DNA of 64,000 nucleotides from Corynebacterium glucuronolyticum (GTDB taxonomy: Bacteria > Actinomycetota > Actinomycetes > Mycobacteriales > Mycobacteriaceae): positions 1-64,000 of the forward strand of contig JALFAQ010000058.1 of assembly GCA_022772305.1 (NCBI GenBank), given 5' to 3'. The notes under the pieces were generated by a model that was not told the DNA's origin, did no database searches, and saw only the letters and a program-made list of their open reading frames with translations. Both the position numbers and the translations under genes were made by a program. Of this stretch, positions 9,460 to 19,874 are shown piece by piece (positions within the stretch are counted from its first letter, which is position 1; every line of letters starts with the position of its first letter).

Positions 9460-11109
9460 ATGGCGGAGCTGACGATCTCCTCCGATGAGATCCGTAGCGC
9501 GATTGAGAACTACACCTCGAGCTACTCGCCGGGTGCGACCCGCGAGGAGGTCGGGCAGGTTATTTCGGCTGCAGACGGCATTGCCCAGGTTTCTGGACTA
9601 CCTTCTGTTATGTCGAACGAGCTGCTTGAGTTCCCGAATGGCGTTATCGGCGTGGCCCAGAACCTCGACACCGATTCCATCGGCGTTGTGATCTTGGGCG
9701 ACTTCGAGATCTTGAAGGAAGGCGACGAAGTTAAAAGGACCGGAGAGGTTCTCTCCATCCCGGTCGGGGATAATTTCCTCGGTCGCGTTATTAACCCCCT
9801 GGGGCAGCCGATTGATGCCCTGGGCGATATCGAGGCGGAAGAAAACCGCGCACTCGAGCTGCAGGCACCGTCCGTGCTGCAGCGCCAGCCAGTGGAAGAA
9901 CCACTGCAGACTGGTATGAAAGCAATCGATGCAATGACCCCGATTGGCCGTGGCCAGCGCCAGCTGATCATTGGCGACCGCAAGACCGGTAAGACCGCGA
10001 TCTGCATCGACACTATCTTGAACCAGAAGGCCAACTGGGAATCCGGCGACGAGACCAAGCAGGTCCGCTGCATTTACGTTGCCATTGGCCAGAAGGGATC
10101 CACCATCGCCGGTGTGCGTCGCACGCTGGAAGAGCACGGTGCCCTGGAGTACACCACGATCGTGGCTGCTCCAGCATCGGATTCCGCAGGTTTCAAGTGG
10201 CTCGCCCCCTTCTCTGGTGCCGCCCTGGGTCAGCACTGGATGTACAAGGGTAACCACGTCCTCATCATTTACGATGATCTGACCAAGCAGGCTGAGGCCT
10301 ACCGCGCCATTTCCCTGCTGTTGCGTCGCCCGCCGGGCCGTGAGGCTTACCCCGGCGACGTGTTCTACCTCCATTCTCGTCTGCTGGAGCGCGCTGCAAA
10401 GCTCTCCGACGACATGGGTGCCGGCTCGATGACGGCTCTGCCGATCATTGAGACGAAGGCCAACGATGTCTCCGCCTTCATTCCGACCAACGTCATTTCC
10501 ATTACGGATGGCCAGGTCTTCCTTGAGTCTGACCTGTTCAACCAGGGCGTTCGCCCGGCCGTCAACGTCGGTGTGTCCGTCTCCCGTGTGGGTGGCGCTG
10601 CACAGACCAAGGGTATGAAGAAGGTTTCCGGTAACCTCCGTCTTGACCTCGCTGCCTACCGCGATCTGGAAGCATTCGCCGCATTCGCTTCCGACCTGGA
10701 CGCTGCTTCCAAGAAGCAGCTGGCCCGTGGTGAGCGTCTGGTTGAGCTGCTGAAGCAGAAGGAGAACAACCCGATGGCGGTTGAGGATCAGATGGTCTCC
10801 ATCTGGCTCGCCTCCAACGGTCACCTCGACGACGTTCCCGTTGAGGACATTCGTCGCTTCGAAGCTGAGATGCTCGAGTACATGCACCAGAACGCTGCAG
10901 ATGTCTACGAGCAGATCGACGGTGGCGTTCCGCTGTCCGACGATTCTCAGCAGGCACTCGTTGCTAAGACGACGGACTTCAAGCTCCAGTTCCAGACCAC
11001 CGACGGCACGCCGGTGATCAACGAGCCTCCGGTCGACCCTTTGAAGGAAGAGGACCTGAAGAAGAACACCATCACTGTTTCTCGCAAGACGGCGAAGCAG
11101 GACAAGTAA
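9460..11109 (+). CDS. atpA: ATP synthase F1 subunit alpha
   Basis: Regulatory nucleotide-binding subunit of the F1 hexamer. Walker [10 protein letters not shown], the [11 protein letters not shown] region and the alpha-type [19 protein letters not shown] arginine-finger segment are present. With ATG at 9460 the protein is 549 residues; the 15-codon extension in the ORF track from 9415 is rejected since AGGAAG lies four bases before 9460 and family proteins begin MAELTIS. A C-terminal tail of about 35 polar residues after TDGTPVINE is typical of mycobacterial and corynebacterial alpha, where it has been tied to low ATP hydrolysis. Confidence 0.97.
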   Translation: MAELTISSDEIRSAIENYTSSYSPGATREEVGQVISAADGIAQVSGLPSVMSNELLEFPNGVIGVAQNLDTDSIGVVILGDFEILKEGDEVKRTGEVLSIPVGDNFLGRVINPLGQPIDALGDIEAEENRALELQAPSVLQRQPVEEPLQTGMKAIDAMTPIGRGQRQLIIGDRKTGKTAICIDTILNQKANWESGDETKQVRCIYVAIGQKGSTIAGVRRTLEEHGALEYTTIVAAPASDSAGFKWLAPFSGAALGQHWMYKGNHVLIIYDDLTKQAEAYRAISLLLRRPPGREAYPGDVFYLHSRLLERAAKLSDDMGAGSMTALPIIETKANDVSAFIPTNVISITDGQVFLESDLFNQGVRPAVNVGVSVSRVGGAAQTKGMKKVSGNLRLDLAAYRDLEAFAAFASDLDAASKKQLARGERLVELLKQKENNPMAVEDQMVSIWLASNGHLDDVPVEDIRRFEAEMLEYMHQNAADVYEQIDGGVPLSDDSQQALVAKTTDFKLQFQTTDGTPVINEPPVDPLKEEDLKKNTITVSRKTAKQDK

Positions 11110-11155
11110 TTCTTCACACAAGGTTCTTTAAGACAGAAAGGAGGCGACTGGACAC

Positions 11156-12136
11156 ATGGCTAATATGCGCGAACTAAAAAGCCGTATTAAGTCGGTGAAC
11201 TCTACCAAGAAGATCACCAAGGCCCAGGAACTGATCGCCACCTCGCGAATCACGAAGGCACAGCAGCGCACGGACGCAGCGAGCCCGTATGCAGAGGAAA
11301 TCACCCGCGTGATTTCCGAGCTTGCATCGGCTTCCTCGCTCGACCACCCGCTGCTGAGCAAGAAGGAACACCCCAAGCGGGCTGCCCTTCTCGTGATTTC
11401 CAGCGACCGTGGCATGGCTGGTGGCTACAACCACAACGTGTTTAAAAAAGCAACCGAGCTGCGCAACCTTCTGGAAGAACGCGGACTAGAGGTCGTCCTC
11501 TACGTCACGGGTAACAAGGGTGTGGGTTACTACTCCTTCCGTGGCGAGGAGATCGCAGGTAAGTGGTCGGGTTTCTCTCAGGAGCCCACCTACAAGATCA
11601 CACACGACGTACGTCGTCACCTAATTGACGGTTTCATGGCTGGATCGGAAGGCACCGCCAAGTGGCGCGATGGCCTCACTGGTCCGGAGGGTGAACCGGT
11701 TCAGGGCTTTGACGAAGTCCACGTGGTCTACACCGAATTCAAGTCCATGCTCAGCCAGACTGCTTCTGCACTGCAGTTGCTGCCGGTGGAGACTGAAGTC
11801 AGGGAAGAGGAAATGGAACTGGGAGATGACATTGTGTCTGATTCCCAATCCAGCTTCGTCGCTGACTACGAGTTTGAGCCAGATGCAGACACCCTGCTGG
11901 GTGCTCTTCTCCCGAAGTACGTGTCGAGGACACTGTTCTCCATGTATCTGGAGTCCGCTGCATCGGAGTCCGCGTCCCGTCGTACCGCTATGAAGGCGGC
12001 TTCTGACAACGCGACAGACCTGGTCAAGACGCTGTCCCGCGAAGCTAACCAGGCCCGCCAGGCGCAGATTACACAGGAAATTACAGAGATCGTCGGTGGC
12101 GCAGGCGCGCTCGCCGATAGCGGAGAAAGTGACTAG
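11156..12136 (+). CDS. atpG: ATP synthase F1 subunit gamma
   Basis: Central rotor shaft, 326 residues. The N-terminal helix (MANMRELKSRIKSVNSTKKITKAQELIATS) and the C-terminal helix (ASRRTAMKAASDNATDLV) form the coiled coil inside the alpha-beta hexamer. The central Rossmann-like part carries VISSDRGMAGGYN. There is an acidic insertion (VREEEMELGDDIVSDSQ) in the central domain; corynebacterial and mycobacterial gammas carry an actinobacterial loop here. GAAAGGAGG precedes the ATG by ten bases. The gene is three bases upstream of atpD. Confidence 0.96.
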   Translation: MANMRELKSRIKSVNSTKKITKAQELIATSRITKAQQRTDAASPYAEEITRVISELASASSLDHPLLSKKEHPKRAALLVISSDRGMAGGYNHNVFKKATELRNLLEERGLEVVLYVTGNKGVGYYSFRGEEIAGKWSGFSQEPTYKITHDVRRHLIDGFMAGSEGTAKWRDGLTGPEGEPVQGFDEVHVVYTEFKSMLSQTASALQLLPVETEVREEEMELGDDIVSDSQSSFVADYEFEPDADTLLGALLPKYVSRTLFSMYLESAASESASRRTAMKAASDNATDLVKTLSREANQARQAQITQEITEIVGGAGALADSGESD

Positions 12137-13952
<1,816 letters not shown>

Positions 13953-13964
13953 CCCTTCATCCCC

Positions 13965-13993
13965 AAAGGCTCCGCATTATGCGGAGCCTTTTT
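13965..13993 (+). terminator. Rho-independent terminator of the atp operon
   Basis: Perfect 9-bp stem ggctccgca/tgcggagcc (13968-13976 and 13980-13988) with a TTA loop, flanked by AAA upstream and TTTTT downstream that extend the stem and give the U tract. Confidence 0.95.
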
Positions 13994-14339
13994 GCGTATC
14001 TACTAAAGAATGGCCACGCGAAAACACACGGAACAACTATCCGTGCCGAGCCACTCAATGGCCCCAGAGGCGTTCAACGTGAGACTTAAGCGATTCGTTG
14101 CAGTCTCAGGAATAGAGCTCCTTCGGGGGAGTTTTGGGGGCGGGCGAAGCTCACAATGAACAAATGCTCAGCGAAAAAGTCATTCGTTTCCTAAAACTTT
14201 GGAGGTGCGCTACAGTGACTAGAAAGGGCAAAAGGTTTTAATCAAGACCAATTTATGTTTACTAGTGTCTAGCGCTAGCTAACGCTGGTAGATAGCTGTC
14301 CGTAGCTTATTCCGACGTCTAAGCGAAAGAGAGAGTCAG
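13994..14339. other. Intergenic region before the DUF2550 gene
   Basis: About 345 bases without a supported gene. It contains a weak ctcc-ttcggg-ggag hairpin followed by TTTT near 14118-14136 and a 10-bp palindrome CTAGCGCTAG at 14269-14278, which could be an operator. I see no RNA gene. A promoter for the following DUF2550-nucS unit is expected here. Confidence 0.4.
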
Positions 14340-14738
14340 ATGATAGCAGCAGTCATGTGTGCGATCGTAATCGTGGTTCTCTTTTTGTTGTGGCTTCGTC
14401 ACAATCGCATTGGACAGCAGATCGGATTCCGGCGGGTTGGAACAGACACGAACTTTCGCACAGGGCGGATACGTTACGTGGATGACACCGCCGGAATTTT
14501 TGTTTTCCCTTCTTTTACAGCAGAGCCGTACATCTCGCTGAACCGCGTCACCATCGACATCTTGGATAAGAAAGACGATGTCTACGTTATCCAGAGTGAA
14601 CGCATGGAGCTGGAAATTCAGCTGAACCGCAGCGAAGAAATGGCTTTTACCTCTTGGCTTGAGTCGGCACCTTCTCGTCGACAGCAGAGTGTAGATAAGG
14701 CCGGCTTCAGGCGATTCATTTCCCGCCGCGCCCAATAG
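14340..14738 (+). CDS. DUF2550 membrane-anchored protein
   Basis: 132 residues with one N-terminal membrane helix ([18 protein letters not shown]) and a compact polar domain ([20 protein letters not shown], then [15 protein letters not shown]). This matches the DUF2550 family found directly downstream of atpC in mycobacteria and corynebacteria. Function is unknown. AAGAGAGAG precedes the ATG. A gene of this family sits next to nucS here, 14 bases apart, so the two may be co-transcribed, although nucS also has its own -10-like element. Confidence 0.85.
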   Translation: MIAAVMCAIVIVVLFLLWLRHNRIGQQIGFRRVGTDTNFRTGRIRYVDDTAGIFVFPSFTAEPYISLNRVTIDILDKKDDVYVIQSERMELEIQLNRSEEMAFTSWLESAPSRRQQSVDKAGFRRFISRRAQ

Positions 14739-14739
14739 G

Positions 14740-14745
14740 TACTGT
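14740..14745 (+). promoter_or_regulatory. -10-like TACTGT, 7 nt before nucS
   Basis: TACTGT lies exactly seven bases before the nucS ATG, and there is no clear Shine-Dalgarno sequence, which would fit an internal, leaderless nucS transcript. No convincing -35 was found. Confidence 0.4.
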
Positions 14746-14752
14746 TGTAAGA

Positions 14753-15445
14753 ATGCGACTCATTCTTGCTCACTGCACTGTCGATTACGTCGGCCGGCTA
14801 GAAAGCCATCTGGAGCCTGCCGATCGCCTCATCATCGTGAAGAACGATGGCTCGGTGTCCGTGCACGCCGATGACAGGGCATACAAGCCACTCAACTGGA
14901 TGAGTCCTCCCTGCACCCTTAAAGCGATGGAGATCGAGGCTGCAGACGGTGAGGACACGGGGGAGACGCTGTGGGTCGTGGAATCGAAGAAAGGGGAGCA
15001 GCTCCGGATAACTCTGCATGAGGTCTACGAAGACATTTCCCGGGACCTCGGTGTCGATCCTGGTTTGGAGAAGGACGGTGTGGAAGCGCATCTTCAGCAG
15101 CTTCTCGCAGAGCATGTAGAGACGCTTGGAACGGGGTACAGCCTCGTTCGCCGTGAGTACCCCACGCCGATTGGCCCGGTTGATCTGCTGTGCAGAAATG
15201 CTGATGGAGAGACCGTAGCAGTGGAAGTGAAGCGCCGCGGTGGCATCGACGGTGTGGAGCAGCTGACCCGATATGTGGAGCTGCTGAATAGGGATGAGCT
15301 GTTGAGCCCCGTCCACGGTGTGTTCGCAGCACAGCAGATCAAGCCCCAAGCACGCACCCTGGCAGAGGATCGTGGTTTCCGCTGCGTTGTGCTCGACTAC
15401 CAAGCGATGCGTGGTATCCCGTCAGACAAGCTGACGCTTTTCTAG
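14753..15445 (+). CDS. nucS: Mismatch-specific endonuclease NucS (EndoMS)
   Basis: Cuts both strands around G-T, G-G and T-T mismatches in the non-canonical mismatch repair system of actinobacteria and archaea that lack MutS/MutL; it works with the beta clamp. 230 residues: an N-terminal beta domain ([24 protein letters not shown]) and a C-terminal RecB-like nuclease domain with [26 protein letters not shown], containing the catalytic Asp, Glu and Lys (D in GPVDLL, ExK in VEVKR), then [11 protein letters not shown]. The last residues IPSDKLTLF fit a C-terminal clamp-binding peptide. Length and motifs match functional NucS. Confidence 0.95.
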   Translation: MRLILAHCTVDYVGRLESHLEPADRLIIVKNDGSVSVHADDRAYKPLNWMSPPCTLKAMEIEAADGEDTGETLWVVESKKGEQLRITLHEVYEDISRDLGVDPGLEKDGVEAHLQQLLAEHVETLGTGYSLVRREYPTPIGPVDLLCRNADGETVAVEVKRRGGIDGVEQLTRYVELLNRDELLSPVHGVFAAQQIKPQARTLAEDRGFRCVVLDYQAMRGIPSDKLTLF

Positions 15446-15456
15446 AGGGACGGACC

Positions 15457-15732
15457 GTGGGAAGAAAGAATAGGCGCGCGTCACACATAAAGAGACCACT
15501 ACCTCCGGACGGTTCGAGTTTCGTTCCAACTTCGACGGTAAACGTTGGTGGCATTCAGTACCGCATCAGGCCGTTTGGATCTTCCAGGGCGACCAAGTTC
15601 TACATCTGCCCCGGGTGCAATCAAAATATCCCCCCAGGAGTCGCCCACGTTGTGGCCTGGTACGCAGACAGAGACGGGGACGACCGTCGCCATTGGCATC
15701 GCCACTGCTGGGACGTGTTTGCCGGTAGGTAG
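15457..15732 (+). CDS. Small Cys/His-rich conserved protein downstream of nucS
   Basis: 91 residues: a basic N terminus (GRKNRRASHIKRP) and a likely zinc-binding C-terminal half with CPGCNQNIPPG, then HVVAWYAD and HWHRHCWDVF. The CxxC...H...HxxxC spacing resembles small treble-clef or HNH-like folds seen in actinobacterial proteins annotated as ATP/GTP-binding. GTG start with GAGGGA about seven bases ahead. It begins 11 bases after nucS, so it is likely in the same transcript. A role with nucS is possible but is only inferred from position. Confidence 0.7.
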   Translation: MGRKNRRASHIKRPLPPDGSSFVPTSTVNVGGIQYRIRPFGSSRATKFYICPGCNQNIPPGVAHVVAWYADRDGDDRRHWHRHCWDVFAGR

Positions 15733-15758
15733 GCGTCGCGGTGCTTAACCCAAAAAAG

Positions 15759-15786
15759 AAGCCTCGTTCAAAAATGAACGAGGCTT
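15759..15786. terminator. Bidirectional terminator between nucS unit and mce
   Basis: 12-bp perfect stem aagcctcgttca/tgaacgaggctt with an AAAA loop, flanked by an A run on the left (U tract for the minus strand) and TTGTCC on the right. It serves the convergent transcripts from both sides, best for the minus-strand mce. Confidence 0.9.
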
Positions 15787-15806
15787 GTCCGCTTTAGCGG
15801 GGGTAG

Positions 15807-16265
15807 TTACTTAGCGGGCTCGGTGAGCTCGAGGAGAACTCCGCCTGCATCCTTCGGGTGAACGAAGTTGATGCGTGCTCCGCCGGTGCCGGTCTTAGCC
15901 TCGGGGTAGAGAACGCGCATGCCCTGAGCCTTGATGTGCTCGGTAAGAGCATCGAGGTTGTTGACACGCAGGCACATCTGCTGGATGCCGGGGCCCTTCT
16001 TTTCCAGGAACTTGCCGATGGTGGAGTCGGGGGACAGGGGAGCGAGAAGCTGAATCATGCCCTCCTTCTCGGTGATGTTCTTCGGGCCGATCATAGCCTC
16101 AGCTACGCCCTGCTCTTCGTTCTTCTCGACGTGGTGGCAAACCCAGCCGTAGACGCTGCGGTAGTGCTCGATGGCCTTGTCCAGGTCCGGCACAGCGATG
16201 CCGACGTGGTCGAGACAGGTTACATACTCGTGGGGGATTTCAATCCCAGAAACATCGTTACTCAT
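15807..16265 (-). CDS. mce: Methylmalonyl-CoA epimerase-like glyoxalase-fold protein
   Basis: 152 residues of the vicinal-oxygen-chelate fold. It would interconvert the two methylmalonyl-CoA stereoisomers in propionate metabolism. Metal ligands are suggested by CLDHVGIAVPDL (His), MIQLLAPL (Gln) and VLLELTEP (Glu), with NFVHPKDAGG between. Where many epimerases have HH in the GIHH segment, this protein has GIQQMCLRV, a change that I recall in other actinobacterial members, so activity is likely but not proven. No methylmalonyl-CoA mutase gene is in the window. The start codon follows a TAGACT hexamer by seven bases, suggesting a leaderless mRNA. Confidence 0.85.
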   Translation of the reverse strand: MSNDVSGIEIPHEYVTCLDHVGIAVPDLDKAIEHYRSVYGWVCHHVEKNEEQGVAEAMIGPKNITEKEGMIQLLAPLSPDSTIGKFLEKKGPGIQQMCLRVNNLDALTEHIKAQGMRVLYPEAKTGTGGARINFVHPKDAGGVLLELTEPAK

Positions 16266-16289
16266 GCCTACTAGTCTACGCTGGAAAGC
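16266..16289. promoter_or_regulatory. 24-bp divergent region with overlapping -10 elements for mce and the UPF0045 gene
   Basis: Both genes start only 24 bases apart. On the minus strand TAGACT (16273-16278) is seven bases before the mce ATG; on the plus strand TACGCT (16277-16282) is seven bases before the other ATG. The two hexamers overlap by two bases, so any -35 elements must lie inside the opposite coding sequence and both mRNAs would be leaderless. Confidence 0.55.
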
Positions 16290-16583
16290 ATGATGATTGC
16301 TTTCTCAGTCGCGCCCGTTTCCGAGGAAATGTCCGAAGCGGTAGCGCGCGCCGTCAAAATTGTCCGAGAATCTGGTCTCCCCAACGAAACTAACGCCATG
16401 TTCACCCTCGTTGAGGGTGAGTGGGACGAACTTATGGACGTTGTGAAACGTGCCACAGATGCCGTTTTGGAGGTCAGCCCCCGCGCTTCGCTTGTCATCA
16501 AGGCCGATATCCGCCCCGGTTGGAATAATCGTTTGACCGGAAAGGTTGAGGATATGGAAACGGCTATGAAGGAGTTGAAGTAA
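16290..16583 (+). CDS. UPF0045/MTH1187-type thiamine-binding-like protein
   Basis: 97 residues matching the small ferredoxin-like MTH1187/YkoF family: IAFSVAPVSEE, AVARAVKIVRESGLPNETNAM, LVEGEWDELMDVVKRATDAV and a basic C-terminal strand region (VIKADIRPGWNNR). Members of this family bind thiamine-like ligands and form tetramers; the physiological role here is unknown. The ATG at 16290 is preferred; an ATG follows at 16293. It is directly followed, with no gap, by the thioredoxin/TPR gene, so the two are likely co-expressed. Confidence 0.8.
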   Translation: MMIAFSVAPVSEEMSEAVARAVKIVRESGLPNETNAMFTLVEGEWDELMDVVKRATDAVLEVSPRASLVIKADIRPGWNNRLTGKVEDMETAMKELK

Positions 16584-17366
16584 GTGGCAGGTGTCTTTGA
16601 TCTAAGTTCGCTGAAAAAGGACGCACAGTCAGCAACTGGAGGGGGTGCACACGAGGTTCTCGTTACCGCCCAGAATGTGCAGGAAATCCTGACCTCCTCG
16701 CAGCAGAAGCCGGTGATCCTTCATATCGGTTCGAGCAGGTCTCCCGAATCTGATGAGATGCGGAAGAATTTCAACGAACTTCACAATGAAGCTTTCACCT
16801 ACGCATACGTCGATGCCGACTCCACCCCCGAGGTCGCAGGTGCTCTCGGTGTCCAGGCGATTCCAACTGTGGTCGCCTTCATCGGCGGACGGCCTGCGGG
16901 ATCCTTCCAAGGTGGCCAACCCCGACAGGTGCTGGAACAACTGGTCTCCCAGGTGGCGCCAGGCGAGCAGCCCCCCGCTGATCCGCGCATCGACGATGCC
17001 CAGGCTCTTTTGCAGTCGGGAAACCTTAGAGAGGCCGAGGCAGCGTTTGATGCCATCCTCAAGGAGGAGCCCGGGAATAAGGCAGCCAAGAGTGGCCTGA
17101 GCCGTACGCACCTCTTGCAGCGCGTGGCGGCGGGGCCGAGTGCTGAGCAGATGAATCCGCTCGACTCGGAACTCATCGCCGCGGATGAGGAGGCAGCACA
17201 GGGAAACCTTCCCGCTGCTTTCTCCCGCCTTTTGGCTCAACTTGTTCGCCTTGCCGGCGATGACAAGGAGACGGTGAAGAATCGTCTCATTGAGCTGTTC
17301 TCAGCCTTTGAGGGGGCTCCTGAGGTGGACGAGGCTCGTCGAAAGATGGCAAGCGCTCTGTTCTAA
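16584..17366 (+). CDS. Thioredoxin-like/TPR protein (CnoX/YbbN-like) lacking the CXXC site
   Basis: 260 residues: an N-terminal thioredoxin fold (residues about 20-130, with PVILHIGSSRSPESDEM where the active-site loop should be, VDADSTPEVAGALGVQAIPTVVAF and the cis-Pro in AIPT) followed by TPR-like helices (DDAQALLQSGNLREAEAAFDAILKEEPGNKAAKSGL and a second set). The domain order matches CnoX/YbbN, holdase chaperones that protect and hand proteins to DnaK or GroEL. Both cysteines of CXXC are absent (SSRSP), so disulfide exchange is unlikely. GTG start at 16584 abuts the previous stop codon. Confidence 0.85.
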   Translation: MAGVFDLSSLKKDAQSATGGGAHEVLVTAQNVQEILTSSQQKPVILHIGSSRSPESDEMRKNFNELHNEAFTYAYVDADSTPEVAGALGVQAIPTVVAFIGGRPAGSFQGGQPRQVLEQLVSQVAPGEQPPADPRIDDAQALLQSGNLREAEAAFDAILKEEPGNKAAKSGLSRTHLLQRVAAGPSAEQMNPLDSELIAADEEAAQGNLPAAFSRLLAQLVRLAGDDKETVKNRLIELFSAFEGAPEVDEARRKMASALF

Positions 17367-17400
17367 CCGCACATAGCAATACAACGCTGAAAATAAAGTA

Positions 17401-17432
17401 CCGGGCGTGAGGTGATCCTCATGCCCGGTTTG
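17401..17432. terminator. Bidirectional terminator between the TPR gene and the surface protein gene
   Basis: 12-bp stem ccgggcgtgagg/cctcatgcccgg with TGAT loop (one G-T pair), followed by TTTGTT on the plus strand and preceded by aaaataaagta, a U-rich exit for minus-strand transcription. Confidence 0.85.
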
Positions 17433-17456
17433 TTATTCAGTTTTCAATCGAGCGCG

Positions 17457-19838
17457 CTAGATCAGACCCTGCGAGTGTGCCCAGTTGTAACCACCGGCAC
17501 CGAGTCCGAGAAGGGCAAGGATTCCGATGATGATACCGGCGATAGCTCCAGGATTAAGCTCGCGATTCTCAGCAGAAGAGCTACTCGAGTTAGTATCGTC
17601 GGTATCCGTGTCCGGGTTGGAAGGGCTCTTTGCTTGGGCTACAAGCTTCACCGTGAGCTTGTCGGTCGATTGATCCGGGTACTGAACCGTTACTGTCGCG
17701 GTTTCGCTCACGTTACTCTTCAGGTTCTTCCCCGGTGTCACAGTCAATTTCCCGGAAGTACTGTCGATGGTGTACGACAACTTCTCCGGGTCCTTAGGCG
17801 TAGAAACGAAGAACTGAGTACCTGCCGGAAGGTTGGCACCTTCACCCACCGTTACTGTGCCGATCTTTCCGCTGGGAACAGAAATATCTGCAGGAAGGCT
17901 CGGCGAGTAAACTTCTGCATCCTTCTGAGCTGGCTTGGGCTCGGTTGTTTTCTGCGTGCTCGTCGGTTCCTCGGAGGGCTTGGGCTCCGACGACTTCGGC
18001 GGGGTGGTCGGTTCCTCAGAGGGCTTCGGCTCGGTTGTTTTCTGCGTGCTCGTCGGTTCCTCGGAGGGCTTGGGCTCCGACGACTTCGGCGGGGTGGTCG
18101 GCTCTTCGGAGGGCTTGGGCTCCGACGACTTCGGCGGGGTGGTCGGCTTCCGCTTTGCGACGAACTTCACGTTGATGATGTCCGTTGATTTATCTGGGTA
18201 CGTGACGATGACAGATGACGTCGCCCACGACTCCTGGTTGAGGCTGGATGCGGGGGAAACCGTAACGAGGCCAGTCGTCGAGTTCACGCTGTAGTTCCAC
18301 TTCTCCGGGGTCTTGGGGGAGCCCATTGCGAAAGTGGTACCCTCCGGAAGCTTGGTGTCACCCCGGAGCGAGACGGTGTTGTTCTCACCGATGTACACCG
18401 GAATCTCAGCGGGGTACGCCGGAGCGTAGGAATCAGCCATTCTCTTTGCAGGCTTGGGATCTGGAGTGGGTTCAGAAGAATCAACCGGGGCAATGGGTTT
18501 ACTCAGATCCTTCTGGGCAACAATCTTGATCGGAATATAATCTACTGAATTGTCTTCGTAGCGGACAGTAACGCTTCGCTGAGTCCATGAACCTGCAGGA
18601 AGAGAAGCATCAGGAGAAACGGTGATGGCACCGGAATTCTTGTCAATACTGTAGTTAAACGGATTCTTCTTGTCAGACTGCGAAATCTCGAAGGTAGTCT
18701 GCTCAGGGATGGCGGTCTTGAGCTTAATCGTGGTCGTTTTCCCTACAAGAACATTTACTATATTGCCGTAGGATGGGTCGTACTTGGCTGCAATAGTTCC
18801 CGTCTCCGGCTGTTTGACATTGACTACAACGGTTGCATAATTAGTCGACCCATCGGTGTAGACTACCTGAGTCTTTAACGTATACTCGAAATTCGGTTTC
18901 TGCTCTTTAGGGACCGTGAGCGTGAATGCGCCGTCGTTGCTCTTTTCAGGGGTAACTGTCCAGCCCTCCGGGACAGTCGGCGCAATGAATTCCTTGACAT
19001 TCTTAGCTGGCTCATTCGGCTGGATGCGGACGCTTGTACCCGGCAGAACTACGTAATCAGAGTAGCTCGGTGGTTTTGCGTCAGACTGCGGGTTTTCCGG
19101 TGCAGCAACCTTGACGTTGATCTTTCCGTACTCGTAGGTCCCGTCGGTGTATAGGACTTGGTACAAAAGCGTTTTGGAAGTACCGACGATAGACCCGTCC
19201 GGAGCTTTAATGGTCGCTGTGCCGTCCTCAGTCATCTCGGAGATCCACCCCTGCAGATTTCCGGTTACGGGAGCAAACTTTGTCCCTTTGGGGAGACCAT
19301 CTGCCACAGAGAAGGAGAGCTCTTGACCGACGATAACCTCCTTGGTCAGTTCCTGAGGCTCGTAGTGATCAGACAATGCGTTGTCCGGTTTAGCCACATA
19401 GAGGGTCACCGGGATCGTCCCTACGATTTGATGGGCGGCATTGCGAACAGAGAACTCGACTGAGCGTCTAGTTCCAGCACGAATTCCTGCGGGGACGGTA
19501 ACGGAGACTACATTGTCCTTGGTAGTTGAAGTCCACCCCTGCTTATCCACACCCTCTGCGATATTCCAGGTGACATAGTGTCCTTCAGGTAGGGGTTTTT
19601 CAATTCGCGGTGGCAGCTTGGTTGTTTCGCCTGCCTTCACAACCGCAACGGGCTTATCTTTGTCGCCGTCTTTGACGTTCCCGTTGGTGTAAGAGATGCC
19701 TTCCCAAACCTCGGCTGCTTCCGCCGTAGTAGGAGAGGTGAAGGGGATAGGAGCAGAGACGACTCCGGTGAAAGCAAGTGATGTAGCTGTTAGCAGACCG
19801 ATGAAGCGGCGCTTTCTTAGCGTATTCTTAGGTTCCAT
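17457..19838 (-). CDS. Secreted, membrane-anchored repeat surface protein (Rib-like domains, Pro/Ser/Glu stalk)
   Basis: 793 residues. A basic N terminus and hydrophobic signal peptide (RKRRFIGLLTATSLAFTGVVSA) with likely cleavage near AEA at residue 42. Then about six beta-rich domains of 80-100 residues, each ending in a (V/Y)xYxDGSxxxxxVxVxA-type strand (VLYTDGTYEYGKINVKV, VVYTDGSTNYATVVVNV, VTYPDKSTDIINVKFV), resembling Rib/YPDG repeats of Gram-positive adhesins. Between the last two is a Pro/Ser/Lys/Glu stalk, residues about 563-634, made of 15-residue repeats (TTPPKSSEPKPSEEP and TSTQKTTEPKPSEEP). The C terminus is a Ser run, one membrane helix (AIAGIIIGILALLGLGAGGY) and a short tail; there is no LPXTG sortase signal. 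Likely a cell-envelope adhesin. Confidence 0.85.
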   Translation of the reverse strand: MEPKNTLRKRRFIGLLTATSLAFTGVVSAPIPFTSPTTAEAAEVWEGISYTNGNVKDGDKDKPVAVVKAGETTKLPPRIEKPLPEGHYVTWNIAEGVDKQGWTSTTKDNVVSVTVPAGIRAGTRRSVEFSVRNAAHQIVGTIPVTLYVAKPDNALSDHYEPQELTKEVIVGQELSFSVADGLPKGTKFAPVTGNLQGWISEMTEDGTATIKAPDGSIVGTSKTLLYQVLYTDGTYEYGKINVKVAAPENPQSDAKPPSYSDYVVLPGTSVRIQPNEPAKNVKEFIAPTVPEGWTVTPEKSNDGAFTLTVPKEQKPNFEYTLKTQVVYTDGSTNYATVVVNVKQPETGTIAAKYDPSYGNIVNVLVGKTTTIKLKTAIPEQTTFEISQSDKKNPFNYSIDKNSGAITVSPDASLPAGSWTQRSVTVRYEDNSVDYIPIKIVAQKDLSKPIAPVDSSEPTPDPKPAKRMADSYAPAYPAEIPVYIGENNTVSLRGDTKLPEGTTFAMGSPKTPEKWNYSVNSTTGLVTVSPASSLNQESWATSSVIVTYPDKSTDIINVKFVAKRKPTTPPKSSEPKPSEEPTTPPKSSEPKPSEEPTSTQKTTEPKPSEEPTTPPKSSEPKPSEEPTSTQKTTEPKPAQKDAEVYSPSLPADISVPSGKIGTVTVGEGANLPAGTQFFVSTPKDPEKLSYTIDSTSGKLTVTPGKNLKSNVSETATVTVQYPDQSTDKLTVKLVAQAKSPSNPDTDTDDTNSSSSSAENRELNPGAIAGIIIGILALLGLGAGGYNWAHSQGLI
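17937..18150. repeat. 45-bp tandem repeats in the surface-protein stalk
   Basis: About five in-frame 45-bp units in two alternating types, containing near-identical gagggcttgggctccgacga and tcggttgttttctgcgtgct blocks. They encode the 15-residue Pro/Glu stalk. Near-identity at the DNA level means the count can change by slippage or recombination, altering stalk length without breaking the frame. Confidence 0.9.
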
Positions 19839-19845
19839 AAAATTG

Positions 19846-19874
19846 AGTATAAACGAACAACGGTTTGCTGTGAA
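19846..19874 (-). promoter_or_regulatory. Sigma-A-type promoter of the surface protein gene
   Basis: On the minus strand TTCACA (19869-19874), a 17-base spacer, then TATACT (19846-19851), seven bases before the ATG. Both hexamers differ from consensus by one base. The predicted transcription start coincides with the start codon, so the mRNA should be leaderless. Confidence 0.75.

Noticed and set aside
9598-11121. 507-residue minus-strand ORF opposite atpA
   Set aside because: Shadow of a highly expressed, biased-codon gene; no family resemblance.
17937-18150. Regular repeats considered as CRISPR
   Set aside because: Units are adjacent, in frame with a Pro/Glu stalk and have no variable spacers; no cas genes nearby.
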